This document shows positions 23,193-35,362 of a DNA stretch of 64,000 nt, piece by piece (the first letter of the stretch is position 1; each line of letters begins with the position of its first letter). Source of the stretch: Xestospongia bergquistia (taxonomy: Eukaryota; Porifera; Demospongiae; Haplosclerida; Petrosiidae); assembly GCA_963965975.1 (NCBI GenBank), contig OZ014413.1, positions 7,404,501 to 7,468,500 of the forward strand, read 5' to 3'. The position numbers and the translations under genes are program-made. The notes below the pieces were generated by a model. That model did no database searches. It was not told the origin of the DNA and was given only the letters and a program-made list of their open reading frames with translations.

Positions 23193-23563
23193 TGGAGGGA
23201 ATGAATCCATACTAATACTTGCAACTTCTTAACCATGCAGGTATTATGTCATGTCTCTTAAAATTATGTTATTGGCAGACATTTTGACATAATGTTTACC
23301 TCCTATCTCAACAATGTCTGTTTATATAATGGTTGTAGTATTTCATTATGGATTTTTTAAGCATCAAAATTAATTTTAAACTAAAAGTTTTTTCTGTCAC
23401 TACTTTACTAAGACTTGTAATAAAATTATAACATACTAAACTGAATTATTGACATTTTCTTTATCTCTCTCCTTTAACACACACCAAAGTATATTCATAG
23501 ACTTTGTGTGTTGTCATATTACAAAGTAGGTGTGTCTAGCTTTTTTGTGTGTGTGGCCTCCTT

Positions 23564-23737
<174 letters not shown>

Positions 23738-24727
23738 TTAATCCTTGTGGGTGCGGTGTGCAATTATAAAATGTAGTATATCTACTACAGATGCTGTCAT
23801 TTGTAAGTTCATACATGCATAGTAATAAATGTACATTTATTTTACTGTTTTTAGAGGACACAAAGGGCGAAGAAGGTGAGGAAGATGAGGATGATCTAGA
23901 GGATATAGCAGCAACTCAAAAAATATCCTAACAATCAGTAAAACTGGATTGGAGATGTCACTGCAGTCTGATGTTTTGAGCCTTGTGAGTGTAGTCTTTG
24001 AACATAGATTATGCAAATATAAAAAAAACTTGAACTAAAGGAATTAAAAATTTGTTAAATTTCTCCAGCTAATGGTGTCTGATAATCTTCCTTAAGCCAT
24101 AATCTACTCTTTTAGTGGGTGGGGTCAGTTTTATTGCCTAAGTAATCAGTAATAATTATGTGGAACAATTCAGCTGGTATTATTTTGTTTGTTGGTCCTA
24201 TCCAGTATCTATGTTCTTATTATACTAAGCAATCTATTGGACAATATCTACCACCTATCTGTATGAAGGAATTAGCACAAGATTAGGGTCAGTCTTACCC
24301 CAGGAGACAGAGGCTCTTTTTGTAAATGTTATTCTAACTAAGTCAAAATTTATGGTATGTTCTGTATTATAAATTACATTATAATAAAATGAACAAGTTT
24401 TTAAGAACTCAGGTATGTGTTTTATATGTGACTTACTCTTGGATACCCAACCCCCTAGATTGAGGTCTGATAATATGTTGCTAATACTAACAGCCAATGT
24501 CTCCTCCCATACAAAATTAATTGGCTTTAATTATTTGATTAGAAGTTGTAAAAATTATAAAATAACCTGACCACTAGACTTTTGAGTTCAATTTATAATG
24601 AAAACTTTACTTGGGACAAATATTAATGGGTTTAAAAAGGCTCATATCCTCCATAGACCAATCCTATACCATTATTTAATATATTAATTACTGGTTATAT
24701 TTTGTCTTGGTTTCTATTATAATTATA

Positions 24728-24803
24728 GACTAATGCATGTACATGGATTTCTATGTTGGTAACTTGACTAATGCATGTACATGGATTTCTATGTTGGTAA
24801 CTT
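24728..24803. repeat. Perfect 38-bp tandem duplication
   Basis: Two identical 38-bp units, 24728-24765 and 24766-24803, each beginning 'gactaatgcatgtacatgg'. The related sequence at 44440-44480 has one unit. Confidence 0.9.
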
Positions 24804-25170
24804 GATGAGGCAGATTACTGTAGAGAATACAACCTAAACTTTTAATTTACAACAACCCTTCATATAAAGGTCAGTCAAATATCTCTAATATCATTGAATG
24901 TTAAAGAAGCTGCTTTAACATTATTATCAATGTGTGATCTGATATTTATCATTCATTTAGTTATTCCTGGAGAGATTGTATACACAATTTGTATAATATG
25001 TGAGCTTTTTGAAGAAATAGAAGATCTTAGTTAGATAATATGAAGACATATTATGACAGATTAGTATGTCATCTGCTTTGATGTCCTTGTTTCATGAAAA
25101 CTTTACTAAGACTCATAATAATATTACATTGTATTAAACTGAATTATTGACATTATCTTTCTATTTTAGT

Positions 25171-26787
25171 GAATTAGGATGTGTTCCTGGTATCTTTTCA
25201 TTAATTAAATGGTCTAATTAGTTAAATCCTAAAAATTGTCTACTTAGTTTTGACTTCATGTTTTATCTTTGCTGTCTAGAGAGGAAGCCAGATCTATCTC
25301 CTGATTTGGCAGAGATTTCCACACCACTTAACTGTTTCAGAAAGCAGTGTCCATCATGATAGCTTTTTCTTTGAGCAATGGATGAATTCTCAAAAGATAA
25401 TAGAATTACAAAGAAAGAAAAATAACCTATTATTTCAGTTTTGTGATATAGCTTTCATCACCAGGTACATTTTCAATAAATAACTAATACTACTGTATGA
25501 AGGTTATCTATTGTTTCAAAACATTGATGACTCACTTGATTGGTGATATTTAAAAGTGAATTTTAACATCTAAAGATTAAATGCATGTATACATATATAT
25601 AATTCCTAGTAGTATACTTGCTCTATTAATAACATCAAAAAATACTATTTATTTAAACTACATTGACTGTAGAAGTATTTAAAATAGCATCTGTATAGCT
25701 ACACCTGATTGGACCTACATCATAATGATAATATTGTCATCTAGATTACATCCTCTACCTATGAAATACTCCTATGGATTATTCCAATCTTATCTTTGTC
25801 TCAGAAAGTCTCTCTAAGAATTCTATGTAAAGATGGAACTGTAATGGAGAGCTATAAAAATAATTATAGCATAAATTACAATTCTTAAGTCACAGTTCAT
25901 GTACAACACATTAAGTGTGGTAAATATTTAGTTAAATATATGTCTACTGAAGTGACTATCAGTGAAGCAGAAAGTCCATACTTAGTATATTTAGTATAGT
26001 TAAGGGTTAATGGATTACAATAAGAATTAAAGTGTATGGACTTCCTATTTGACAAATAGCAGCTGCCAACTCTAAATATTTGATGTATTTTTAATTAAGA
26101 TATTGGAAAAGATAAATGTGGATTTGAAGACTTGAACTGGTAATTCTGGAAATCAGTACAGTAATTGTGGTGAAGTGACTTTTATACCATTATTAATGTT
26201 GTCCAGATACCAAGTAGTAAATTTTGATGGCACCTCAGATTTATGTATCAAATCTTACAAATAATGGTTAATTCAGACTATTGATAGATATCAATAATTG
26301 TATACCTTTTGCTGATACTCTATTTATATACAAAATAATTTAAGCTATCTTTCAATTGGTTTAATATTAAAGTTGATCATGTCAGGATGATTATTTGTAT
26401 GAAGAAATAATGACACTAAATAACATTATTCAAAAAGAAAACTTTCTCTCAATTCACATGCATATTGTAAAGATGAAAGCCAGAGCCAACTCAGAGCTCC
26501 ACCCAGGTTGTAATCAATGGGTTATTAATATCAGTAATAATTAGTGAAATTAGGGTTAGCAAAAATATTTAGTGTTATAAATATAGCTAATATTTATAGG
26601 AATATTAATATACATTTTAAACTAGTTTGTTATAATTTATGATCATAGTTATTAGAAGGAACAACGTTAATTTTTACTGTTAGTCAGTTGTCAAGTAGTT
26701 AATCTTGTAAGAAGACAATGAAAAGTTTGCAATTAATAATGGAATTACTTGAATTTTTTTAGATCAGTAGTACAACAAAAACTACAA
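25171..26787. other. Gene-free AT-rich interval
   Basis: No exon, RNA or clear repeat recognised. An acceptor-like GTCTAG at 25275-25280 precedes about 60 bp without a good donor and was not called. Confidence 0.5.
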
Positions 26788-29700
26788 TTAACGGAGTATA
26801 TTACCATTAATGTACAAATAACTCAAACTCTTATTATTAAATAACAGTTTCTGTATTTGTTGTATACCAAAATTGGTAATATTAGGACAGTAGTTGAGAC
26901 ATAGTTCTTCCAATGTTTTATTAGTTGCAATGAAATGACAGACATCTTTATCAGTGATGTTCTTATCGTATGACAACCATAATCTCTTGATTGTGTCATT
27001 ACTAGAGAGAGCACTTGCTAGTAAGTAGTAAGTATCTGGTAAAAGAGGTGAAGAAAAAATATACAGGACCTCCACTGTTTTGTTATAAGTTACTATTTCT
27101 ACTAATTTATTGACACAGCCACTATCAAAGAAAGTGTTCAATATATAAATTCCTCTTACTAGACATTCATTAATGTTGGTTAATACTGTTAACAAACTGT
27201 CAGGAGATAAAGAGTTGACTTCAATTCTCCATGTTGTGTGTTGTCGTTTCTTTAATTGATGCATAACTTCTTTACATTCTGTCACAGTAGGTGAAGTAAG
27301 TGTAACACCATAACCAGTCCACCTTACACTTTCAGTGTCTCCTATTATAAAACATATACCACATAATATTTTACATATATGTACAGTAGCTATAATATAC
27401 ACACTAGTTAACATGCTCAACTACAGGCAAGGGCACAAAGAAAGATAAGGCCCATTGCTAACTTAGGTTACTATGACAAATGCATATACAAAGATAAAAA
27501 GATTAGAATAAATGGAATTGTCATGCTTCATTCTGTATCTTTGACTCTAGATATTATCTAATAACTGGTAAATAGGTATACCTTCAGTATAATTTTCTGT
27601 ACTAGGTGTAAGCATAGTAATATAACATTTTACATACACAATAAAGCTATATGAATACTCTATATGTAAGCATGCAATTAATATTTTGCTTTGTTAACTC
27701 TTTTGTAATCATGTCAGCCTCACTACACAAATATGAATAGCTTCAAGTGGCCATTTCCTCCTCCTGCAAAAAAGAGACTAGCTACATGAGACTAAATATA
27801 TACACATCCTATGCACAATAGAACACAATGGATTGTCGTGACATGATATAAAAGTGTGAGTTGTGCCATTTATAACACATACAGATTAGTATTACTACAT
27901 TTTAATAATACACTAGCAACAATCAATATTATAAACTATGTAATAATAGTGACATCGTTTCAACACATCAGAACACACTGACCACAAGACACTCAAGTTA
28001 CCAAATTCACAGACCTTACTACAGTATCACAATATTTTCATGTCAGCTTATGCTAGTAGTTAGTGTTATTTCCTTTTTGTCGTTATGTTCTTTAACAAGA
28101 ATTCATCATGCAAACAAATATATGTGGATACTAAATAGCTGAAAATATTGCTGAAAAGTAATTTCAGTAATTTCTGAAATTCATCCATATTAATACCATA
28201 TCCACAATTATTATATTAATGTATTTTATAAATTATGAAAATTTAATTTTGATTAGAACAATTTACCATTCTCCTCAAAATTCTAACTATAAATTACATG
28301 CATGCACCATATATTCATACCAGTACATGCATGCATTGATAACATTCTAAAGCATGACAAGTTTCTTTAATATCCCATTTCTATATAAATTTGCTGAGCA
28401 TGTATATCTGTGCATGTGTTACCACGGCAACAAACATTTACATAGTCAAACAGTTTCTTCAACCAGTGCTTTAGAGTTTGCTTATAATAATCATTTAAAC
28501 AGTAGTAAAACATGACCAATCATTCAAATTGCTCCTCCATATAACCTACAAATTTCTATATCTTACTTGGGTTAGGAATGTTTATTGCTTCATGATCTGA
28601 TAAAGTTAACTTAGCAATATTTTCAACTCTGTCTTCTGTTTCCTCTAGACTCAGTTTGTCATCTGATGACAGCTGTTGTTGGCTAACTAGTATCTCCTTA
28701 AACTTTTGACTCAACTGAGGATAATCACTTTTAATCTGATCCTGTAACTGTACCACCTTAGATTGTAAAACTAAACAGATTATCTGAAATAATAGAATAT
28801 CTAGTAATTGTTTACCTTTCATGTTCTCTATCAACTGACTGATCTTTTCTTCCCTCTCTATTAACTGTAAAGTTAGTGAGGTTATCTTTTCTTGCAGTAT
28901 CTTAATCTCTTCTTGTTTGTCTACTAATACTTTATCGGTAACTATAAAGAATAAGCATATATTGTATGTACTGCTAACAGTACTGTAGGCTACCTTCTTT
29001 ATGTCTGGTTAACATCTCAATCTCTAAGGTTTTTACCTTACTCATTTTAGTCTCAATCTCTAATTTCTTACTCAATGACGTCTGTTCAGTGAAGACTATG
29101 TCACTGTCAGTATCTGCAAACAGAAATGTTAAATAAACGCTTTTTTAATGAATGCTAAAATAACTGTTGACATTTGATATATCATATTTACTGTGCTTTG
29201 CATTACCTTGATCATCCTTGCACTTTAATATAGGATAGTATGTATATATTATACAATATATAAGTGAATGTTATATTGGTCAGAAGAAAATTTAGTGCAT
29301 TGCATGGCAATTAAAATGTTGAAACTTAATGAAAATACTCTTAAGAAATAAATACATTCAGAAATTTGTCAAATCATTTCAAATTAATTTTAAACCAGTA
29401 CTACCATCATATGGAATAGACAAAATTTTAATGAATACTCAACTCACATTGTTTTTCTTGAACAACAAACACTGACTGAAATGCTTCTTCAGGAACAGCT
29501 ACAATAACATATAAAGATTACTAAGACATGTGTGCAGTGTACCTTGATCAAAGACATCCTTTGACTTCATAAAGTCAGTATTATTATAGTGCAACTCCTT
29601 AATGTTTTCTTCAAGAACTCTCACTTCATCCACCAGACTTTTTATCTCCTACATATTTCAACACATAGACACACTAGTATAGTACTCATATCATACCTTA

Positions 29701-31148
29701 TCTCTCCTATGTTCATCCCATATAGTATGGAAGGCAATGGTCAGCTTAATTACTCCCATCTTTATTAATTTGTGAAGATTCTTTTGTACTTCCATCAATA
29801 GAATATTCATTACATTTTCTGGAGCATAACAGGTCACAATAATGGAGTTGTCTTCATCAATGCATTTAACTAACACTCTCTTTGCCATCTTTCCAAATGC
29901 CTTCCACAACAGCTCTCGTATTTCATTAAAAGTATGTTTGTCGGTCTCCCACTCTAAGACAAACTTGATGGTCTCACATTTTAGAAGAGACGATGGACCT
30001 GTCATTAAATTCTCCTTTTGGCAAACACTGAGTTTGATTTCTTCACAGAGCTTATCAACTTCCACTTTGTAGGTATTGACATGACGATTAGCTTCTACAA
30101 TGTTGTAGTGATTGATAATGGTCTCCAAGCAGCAAATATTAACTACAGTACATTTCTCTTCAACTAGCTCCATGACATCATCAAATGAATTAGTTATGGA
30201 CAATTGAGGTTTTAGCTCTCTGAAGCACCTTCCAAGATATTTTTTGAGCTTTTCCAGTGGTGAAGACACTTCCAATGAAGCTGCCTCAAGTGATTCTTGT
30301 GAATTTGAAGGAGGCAATGTTATAATTGCAGATTTAATAAGAGGTACTACAGTATCAATTAGTGTTCCAAATTTTGCTCTTATTTCATCAAAACTATCTC
30401 GATAAGTAGGAGAGAGATAGAGCTCTGCTACACAACCTAAAGTAAGAACACATCATTTCTTTGATACCTTGTTGTATATCAACTATATATACTTACTATA
30501 GTCTTTAAGTGTGTCTCTTGCTAAACGTACAGTTTCCTCTGATTTTAATAAGACACTAGCGAAAACTTTCAACTGGTTAGGGTCCTTAGATACTGTACTA
30601 GACAGTGCTCTCAATGGACCTTCAGCTAGATAGCCTCCTGATTTTTCCACTTTATCAAACATCTCTTCAGAGAAAACTCCCTCTGTATACAATGCTTGTA
30701 CTACCTCCATAGGAAGAAGGAGTTGAGAAAGACTTTTAGAATGTTTCTGTAGTATTTGACTCGTGAGATCATAAACTGAGTAAAAATAAAAAACATAAAA
30801 CGTACTTCAAAAGGTACAGCTACATTAGTTCTCACTTTCTTTTAAGGCCTTGTTATATTCTTCAGCAATTGTCTTCTCACCAATGGCTTCAGTCTTCAAG
30901 GTTTCTATAATCTCTCTTCTTGTAGCAGTGGGATTAGAACTAAGCCATAATTCAAACATTTTGACAGTTTTGAAACCACTACTTTCGTTCATTATTCTGA
31001 TACCTTCTAGTTTAATAGTATCTAATTTGAGGAGTACACCAAACTTGTACCACTCGGCATCAACTCTGACGTGCCTACATAACTCATCAAGAGTTGGCTT
31101 TTCGTTCAGAAAAGTTTCAAAACCTGTTAGCTCTCCTCCAATTGCCAT
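26788..31148 (-). CDS. Death-domain / CARD-like / coiled-coil / LRR protein
   Basis: Nine exons, 830 residues, all phases consistent: 30836-31148, 30497-30775, 29697-30436, 29543-29648, 29448-29498, 28994-29113, 28816-28941, 28567-28770, 26788-27341. Residues 1-100 look like a Death domain (WYKFGVLLKLDTIKLEGI...MFELWLSSNPTATRREIIETL). Residues 105-197 form a second helical bundle resembling a CARD (LLLPMEVVQALYTEGVFSEE). Residues about 215-444 hold a mixed domain (ETIKFVLEWETD...VKCIDEDNSIIVTCYAPENV) that I do not recognise. Residues 445-645 are coiled coil in small exons. Residues 646-830 are ribonuclease-inhibitor-type LRRs (NKTLEELCLNYCPNITNFGI). There is no NACHT or P-loop between the adaptor and sensor parts. 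A cytosolic innate-type sensor or scaffold is inferred. Its start lies 140 bp from a divergent small exon at 31288. Confidence 0.85.
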
Positions 31149-31287
31149 AGTAAATAGCGACACAGGTAGGCGTGGCTTAGTTTGTTAATTATAACATGTT
31201 TAATCTAGTTTAGTAAATTGTAATAGACTCAAATACAACTCCCACGACATCACAAGGCTTGTATTTATATGATAACACTGACTTGAG
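31149..31287. promoter_or_regulatory. Candidate bidirectional promoter
   Basis: 139 bp separate the minus-strand ATG of the death-domain gene (31146-31148) from a plus-strand ATG (31288) that opens a small spliced frame. If both are transcribed, they share this region. No TATA box stands out. Confidence 0.35.
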
Positions 31288-31519
31288 ATGGCAGATCTGC
31301 AACAAGCTCATTTAACTGCCTGGTCATTCCTCCATTACTATCAAGGTACATTGATAAGAACTGATCTTTGGTCAAAAGTCAATGATGAGTCATTGCTTTT
31401 TAAATTGGTTAGATGTTAAATGTGTTTTACTTAATAAAGCTATAGCTACAAGAAAATTAATTTTGCAAGAGACTGTCGTCTCACCAATGTCTGGAGGACC
31501 ATCAACTATACTATTCTAA
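31288..31519 (+). CDS. Possible two-exon small protein (35 residues)
   Basis: Exon 31288-31345 (MADLQQAHLTAWSFLHYYQ) ends at AAG|GTACAT; exon 31470-31519 starts after TTGCAAG and continues in phase (TVVSPMSGGPSTILF, stop). The sites and phase agree, but the product is short and unrecognised. It could be the 5' end of a longer transcript or chance. Confidence 0.3.
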
Positions 31520-31783
31520 GAGACTGACCACTATCACTTGGTTTTAGGATGTCCTGGATATATACTTCTCTTCATGTATTATCTTATATATCATAAGGTA
31601 TTGTAGAGACAGAATGTTAAAAAATTGTAAGTAATAGAATGTTCTAAGAAGACCAAGTTGTTTATGTTAATGTTATGTGGCAGACTGCAAGCATATGCAT
31701 ATATTTTTCTTGGTTTTGCCTATACATTTCACCTTGGTATGCAGAAATTAGAGTTTTCACAATGTCCTTTTCCCTTTGACTGC

Positions 31784-32122
31784 ATTAATCTTCACTTGTT
31801 AATAATTAAAATATTTATTTTGGGATATTATCAGCGAAATTGGAAAATGTAATTTCACTGATAAACAAACAAACCAAACAACTGCAGAATGCATTATTGT
31901 ACTATTGTATCATCACAGCAGCTGCCTTCTTTGAGCTTTTTGATGAAGTGATCAATCACTATTCCATTAGTTTTAACAGCTGCTGTGATTATATACAAAA
32001 ATAGTACAATAATGCATTCTGCAGTTGTTTGGTTTGTTTGTTTATCAGTAAAATTACATTTTCCAATTTCGCTGATAATATCCCAAACTAAATATTTTAA
32101 TTATCAACAAGTGAAGATTAAT
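31784..32122. mobile_element. Large foldback (hairpin) element
   Basis: The left arm 31784-31925 and the right arm 31977-32122 are near-identical reverse complements (about 142 and 146 bp), separated by about 51 bp. Landmarks are 'actgcagaatgcattattgt' and, facing it, 'acaataatgcattctgcagt'. The only clear differences are a few substitutions and a small indel near the loop. No coding capacity. It looks like a foldback MITE or a recent palindromic duplication. Confidence 0.9.
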
Positions 32123-32636
32123 ATTTACACACAAAACTTGATGAGCAGCTTGAGGATCAGAAAAATGCCTATTGTCACCAATGTTCTTTTCTGTGCAATA
32201 GAAAATTGTTCATAATGCATTTACATAAGCAAATGTAATGTAACTGGATCTTCTAAGATAGGTTTAACACTTTTCTGCATGCAAAAGACTAGATTCTATA
32301 AATGTCTTAAACAAAGTGTTACTGACAGTATAACAACAAAACAGAGGATAGATATTAATTTTGAATGCAGACAAAATTCTGCATATGCATGACATGCACC
32401 TGACATCTGTGTGATATTGCTCTTTACATGCAGACTTTAATTTATGTGACACTGGTAATTTTTCAAATCAGTATATTACAAATTGTTAATATTAAAATGA
32501 TTATTGTTATCACTTTTTACTACAAATAAATCTGTTTGTTCTAACAGTATGCATTGCTTGATGACTACCTTGAAACTCTCACATGTACATATAAGCACTG
32601 GAATGTACCTTTCTTTGTGATATCCTGCTTTCTCAT

Positions 32637-32825
32637 TTACTTCAACTCTATCAAAGTAAATAAGATATGATACTGTATTGCAACCAACAGTTTTGTTTTA
32701 AGATTACTAGTTTCTGGTCCAGAGTTAAGTTCAGCATCTCCTGTCAAAATGAGGAGAAGTAAGAGGAAGGTCCCAAGAGAGAAAGTTAAATTTGTAATTT
32801 TCCTGAACATAGAGACATCATGCAT
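32637..32825 (-). pseudogene. LINE-type ORF N-terminus with 2A-like motif (remnant)
   Basis: A short frame starts MFRKITNLTF, runs through a Leu-rich hydrophobic stretch and then shows TGDAELNSGP (32715-32741). This is the layout of 2A-like peptides at the N-terminus of some invertebrate non-LTR retrotransposon proteins, whose consensus ends in D-x-E-x-N-P-G-P; here the first Pro is Ser. The frame ends soon after, and no reverse transcriptase lies downstream on this strand, so it is a fragment. A signal-peptide-bearing gene exon is the alternative. Confidence 0.5.
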
Positions 32826-34366
32826 TTATCCAGCTTCTCCTGTCAGTATTTTGAGCCTCTTGAATATGAATACTGAATGATATTTGATAACAGCCCCATG
32901 ATCCTATACTCACTCATTGATGAATATCAATCATGACTATATAGTAAAAGAAGAATGTGTCTTGATCGATTATATGTTATTTCATTGAGAATGTTTGTTC
33001 ATCTGCATGTCTTGATAGTATTGTATTCAGTGTGGTTAAGACTGAATGAAAACTAATAGATAAAGTACATTTACATAATGCTATAAAAAGAAAAATGCAT
33101 GTCCAAATAAGGTTGAAACACTTCAATGGTCAATTTTGTAAATCATCATTCTGTAATTAATTCATATTTTCAAAAGAATATGAATAAATTGAAGTGACCA
33201 AAATACATGGATCTATTTAATAACAAACATCAACATCTCTCATCATTTTCTCTAGTAATATACACTAGTAACACTACTATCAAAAATTAAAAGACATATA
33301 TAGGATTGTTATGTTCTTCCAAACTTAAGCAATGTATTATAAAGATACAATGAATATTTCTCCATCAATCAGGACGCTCAGTTAGCTGCATATATGTTTA
33401 CGGCTTAGGAGTGGAAATTAGCATCATAATAAATAAGATAGCATGGATAGCCAGCCTGATATATATTTACAAATAACAACTGTCTTAAAGAATATTGTTG
33501 AAATAAGTATAATTATTTAACCACTGCTTCGATGATTAGAATTAAGGATAAAAACTAAAAAGCTATGCATTTTGAATGCCAGAAGCTATATAATGATTAT
33601 TATTATTACACGGGTTGATTAATATTGAGGTTACCTCCTTTTATATGCTATTACTGTTTAGTTATCCACAGCTATAATAACGATCGACCTTAAGGAGTTC
33701 CAACGACAATCATTTCTCATAAAATAGTTTGCTGAAAGGAGTGGCAGTAAAAGAAGGGTATAAATTAATATCCTATTTTATGGCTGGTCTGTTCCTACGA
33801 AGCATTGTCCAAAAAGTATATGTGTAACATATAAGCTGTAGCATTAAAGTTTATTCAGCAAATTTAACCCTTGAAGTTGGAATTGCAATGCACCTCAATA
33901 TTTACTCAAGCGAGGTTTAACATCCAGATATTTTCCTGACAAAACCAGGGCAAATATCGACTTGCCAGACCACACCACATTGCTTTGACCATCAAGGGAG
34001 GTATAGTTGAATACAATTCAAGGTCAATAATATGGCAAAACTTCCTGACCAACACGGTAGAAAAGGTCTCAATAGCTCTTCCTGATTATACAATAATGGC
34101 TATTTATTAAATATGGTACATATAATTATATACAGAGGTTTCAAGAGGTATATACTGAGAAATCATGCTCAAAAAAGACATCTGATATATCTTATAGAAC
34201 AACATCAAGTACTAGTTATGACAGATTATACACATATATTTATATGGACGCGGTTTCCAAATCACTTTATGAATAAGATTAAAATTCATAAGATATGCTA
34301 TCTGAGGTTATTACATCATTCTGATCATGCGCAATTGCATTATGAGTTTTTGCATGTTATCACTGG
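32826..34366. other. Gene-free interval; right part is duplicated upstream flank of copy 3
   Basis: No exon recognised from 32826 to 33525. From about 33530 the sequence parallels 10140-11165, the upstream flank of copy 1. Confidence 0.55.
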
Positions 34367-34495
34367 TATATATATAGTAGGAACAGTAGACAAGTAACAG
34401 TAGCTGCAATGTTCCAAGCAAGGAGTAAGTATGCATGCAATCTTTTGAATTCAGTTACATATGTTTATTTTATTTTGTTAAGGATACTAGTCATC
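34367..34495 (+). promoter_or_regulatory. TATA box and 5'UTR intron of copy 3
   Basis: TATATATATA at 34367-34376, leader with 'gtagacaagtaacagtagct', GTAAGT near 34427, acceptor ATACTAG ending at 34490. A 4-bp repeat ('gcatgcaatc') in the intron relative to copy 2 supports its being noncoding. Confidence 0.55.
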
Positions 34496-35282
34496 ATGTT
34501 TTGTTTGGTTGTCTTTCTTAATATTCTATTATCTCAAGTTGTTATTTCCCTCGGCTTGGAACATAAGATCTATGTTAGTGCTACTATTGGGATCAATGAT
34601 ACAATTTGTTGGACTAGTGGACAACATACACCATGTGCTACCATTAACCCAGCACTGAAAGGACTACAACATAACTCCACTGTCATCTACATTACTCCTG
34701 GTATCTATACACTGGAATATGGAAATGAAACAGAACTAAGAAACAAGTTCCAAGTGGCAATTATTGGTCATGTAACAGACAGTCCAGGTGAGCAACAGAA
34801 AGTAGTTATTAAATGTAGTTCACTTACGGGTCTGTCATTCTTTCAATCTGACAACATTATTCTCCAGTCCCTCACCCTCCATGGTTGTAGAGGTGTTCAG
34901 ATCAGTACTAGTAGGAACTTGTCTTCACAATCATTTGAACTCTTGATGTTCTAAGTGGCAGTGTACATGTTATATTGTCAGAATGTACATATAATGGATG
35001 TAGTGATTGAGTCATCTAATGGTACTGGTCTTACTATATACAATACAGTGGGTAATGTAACAATATCTGGGTGTTCATTTATTGAGAATGGAGTTGGAAT
35101 ATTATATGGAGGAGGTTGGCTACAAGTACAATGGTTCTATTGTGATCCAAAGAATGAATGGGATTGTCCTGATGAGGGCCTTTTGCCAATAAATGATAAC
35201 AACAATAGTTTATATAACATTATAAATTGTAATTTTACTTCCAATATAGCACAAGGAGGGTCTTTCTTATCACATTATAATA
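34496..35282 (+). pseudogene. Beta-helix protein, copy 3 (truncated pseudogene)
   Basis: Signal peptide and the first ~260 ectodomain residues are recognisable. An in-frame TAA at 34952-34954 replaces the Gln codon in the MFQVAVYMLY segment; the frame then resumes to SFLSHYNK, where a (CA)n tract (35283-35316) interrupts it. Beyond the tract and a small hairpin the sequence is the family's 3' flank, so about 3.3 kb (the rest of the ectodomain and all membrane spans) is deleted with the break at the microsatellite. Confidence 0.9.
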
Positions 35283-35283
35283 A

Positions 35284-35320
<37 letters not shown>

Positions 35321-35362
35321 AGACTACAGTAACCCTCGCTATGCGCCCACACACAGCGAGGT
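35283..35362. repeat. (CA)n tract and small hairpin at the copy 3 breakpoint
   Basis: About 16 CA units, then 'taaccctcgctatgcgccc' facing 'cagcgaggtta' (35331-35362), an inverted repeat resembling the tip of a DNA transposon. Confidence 0.6.
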
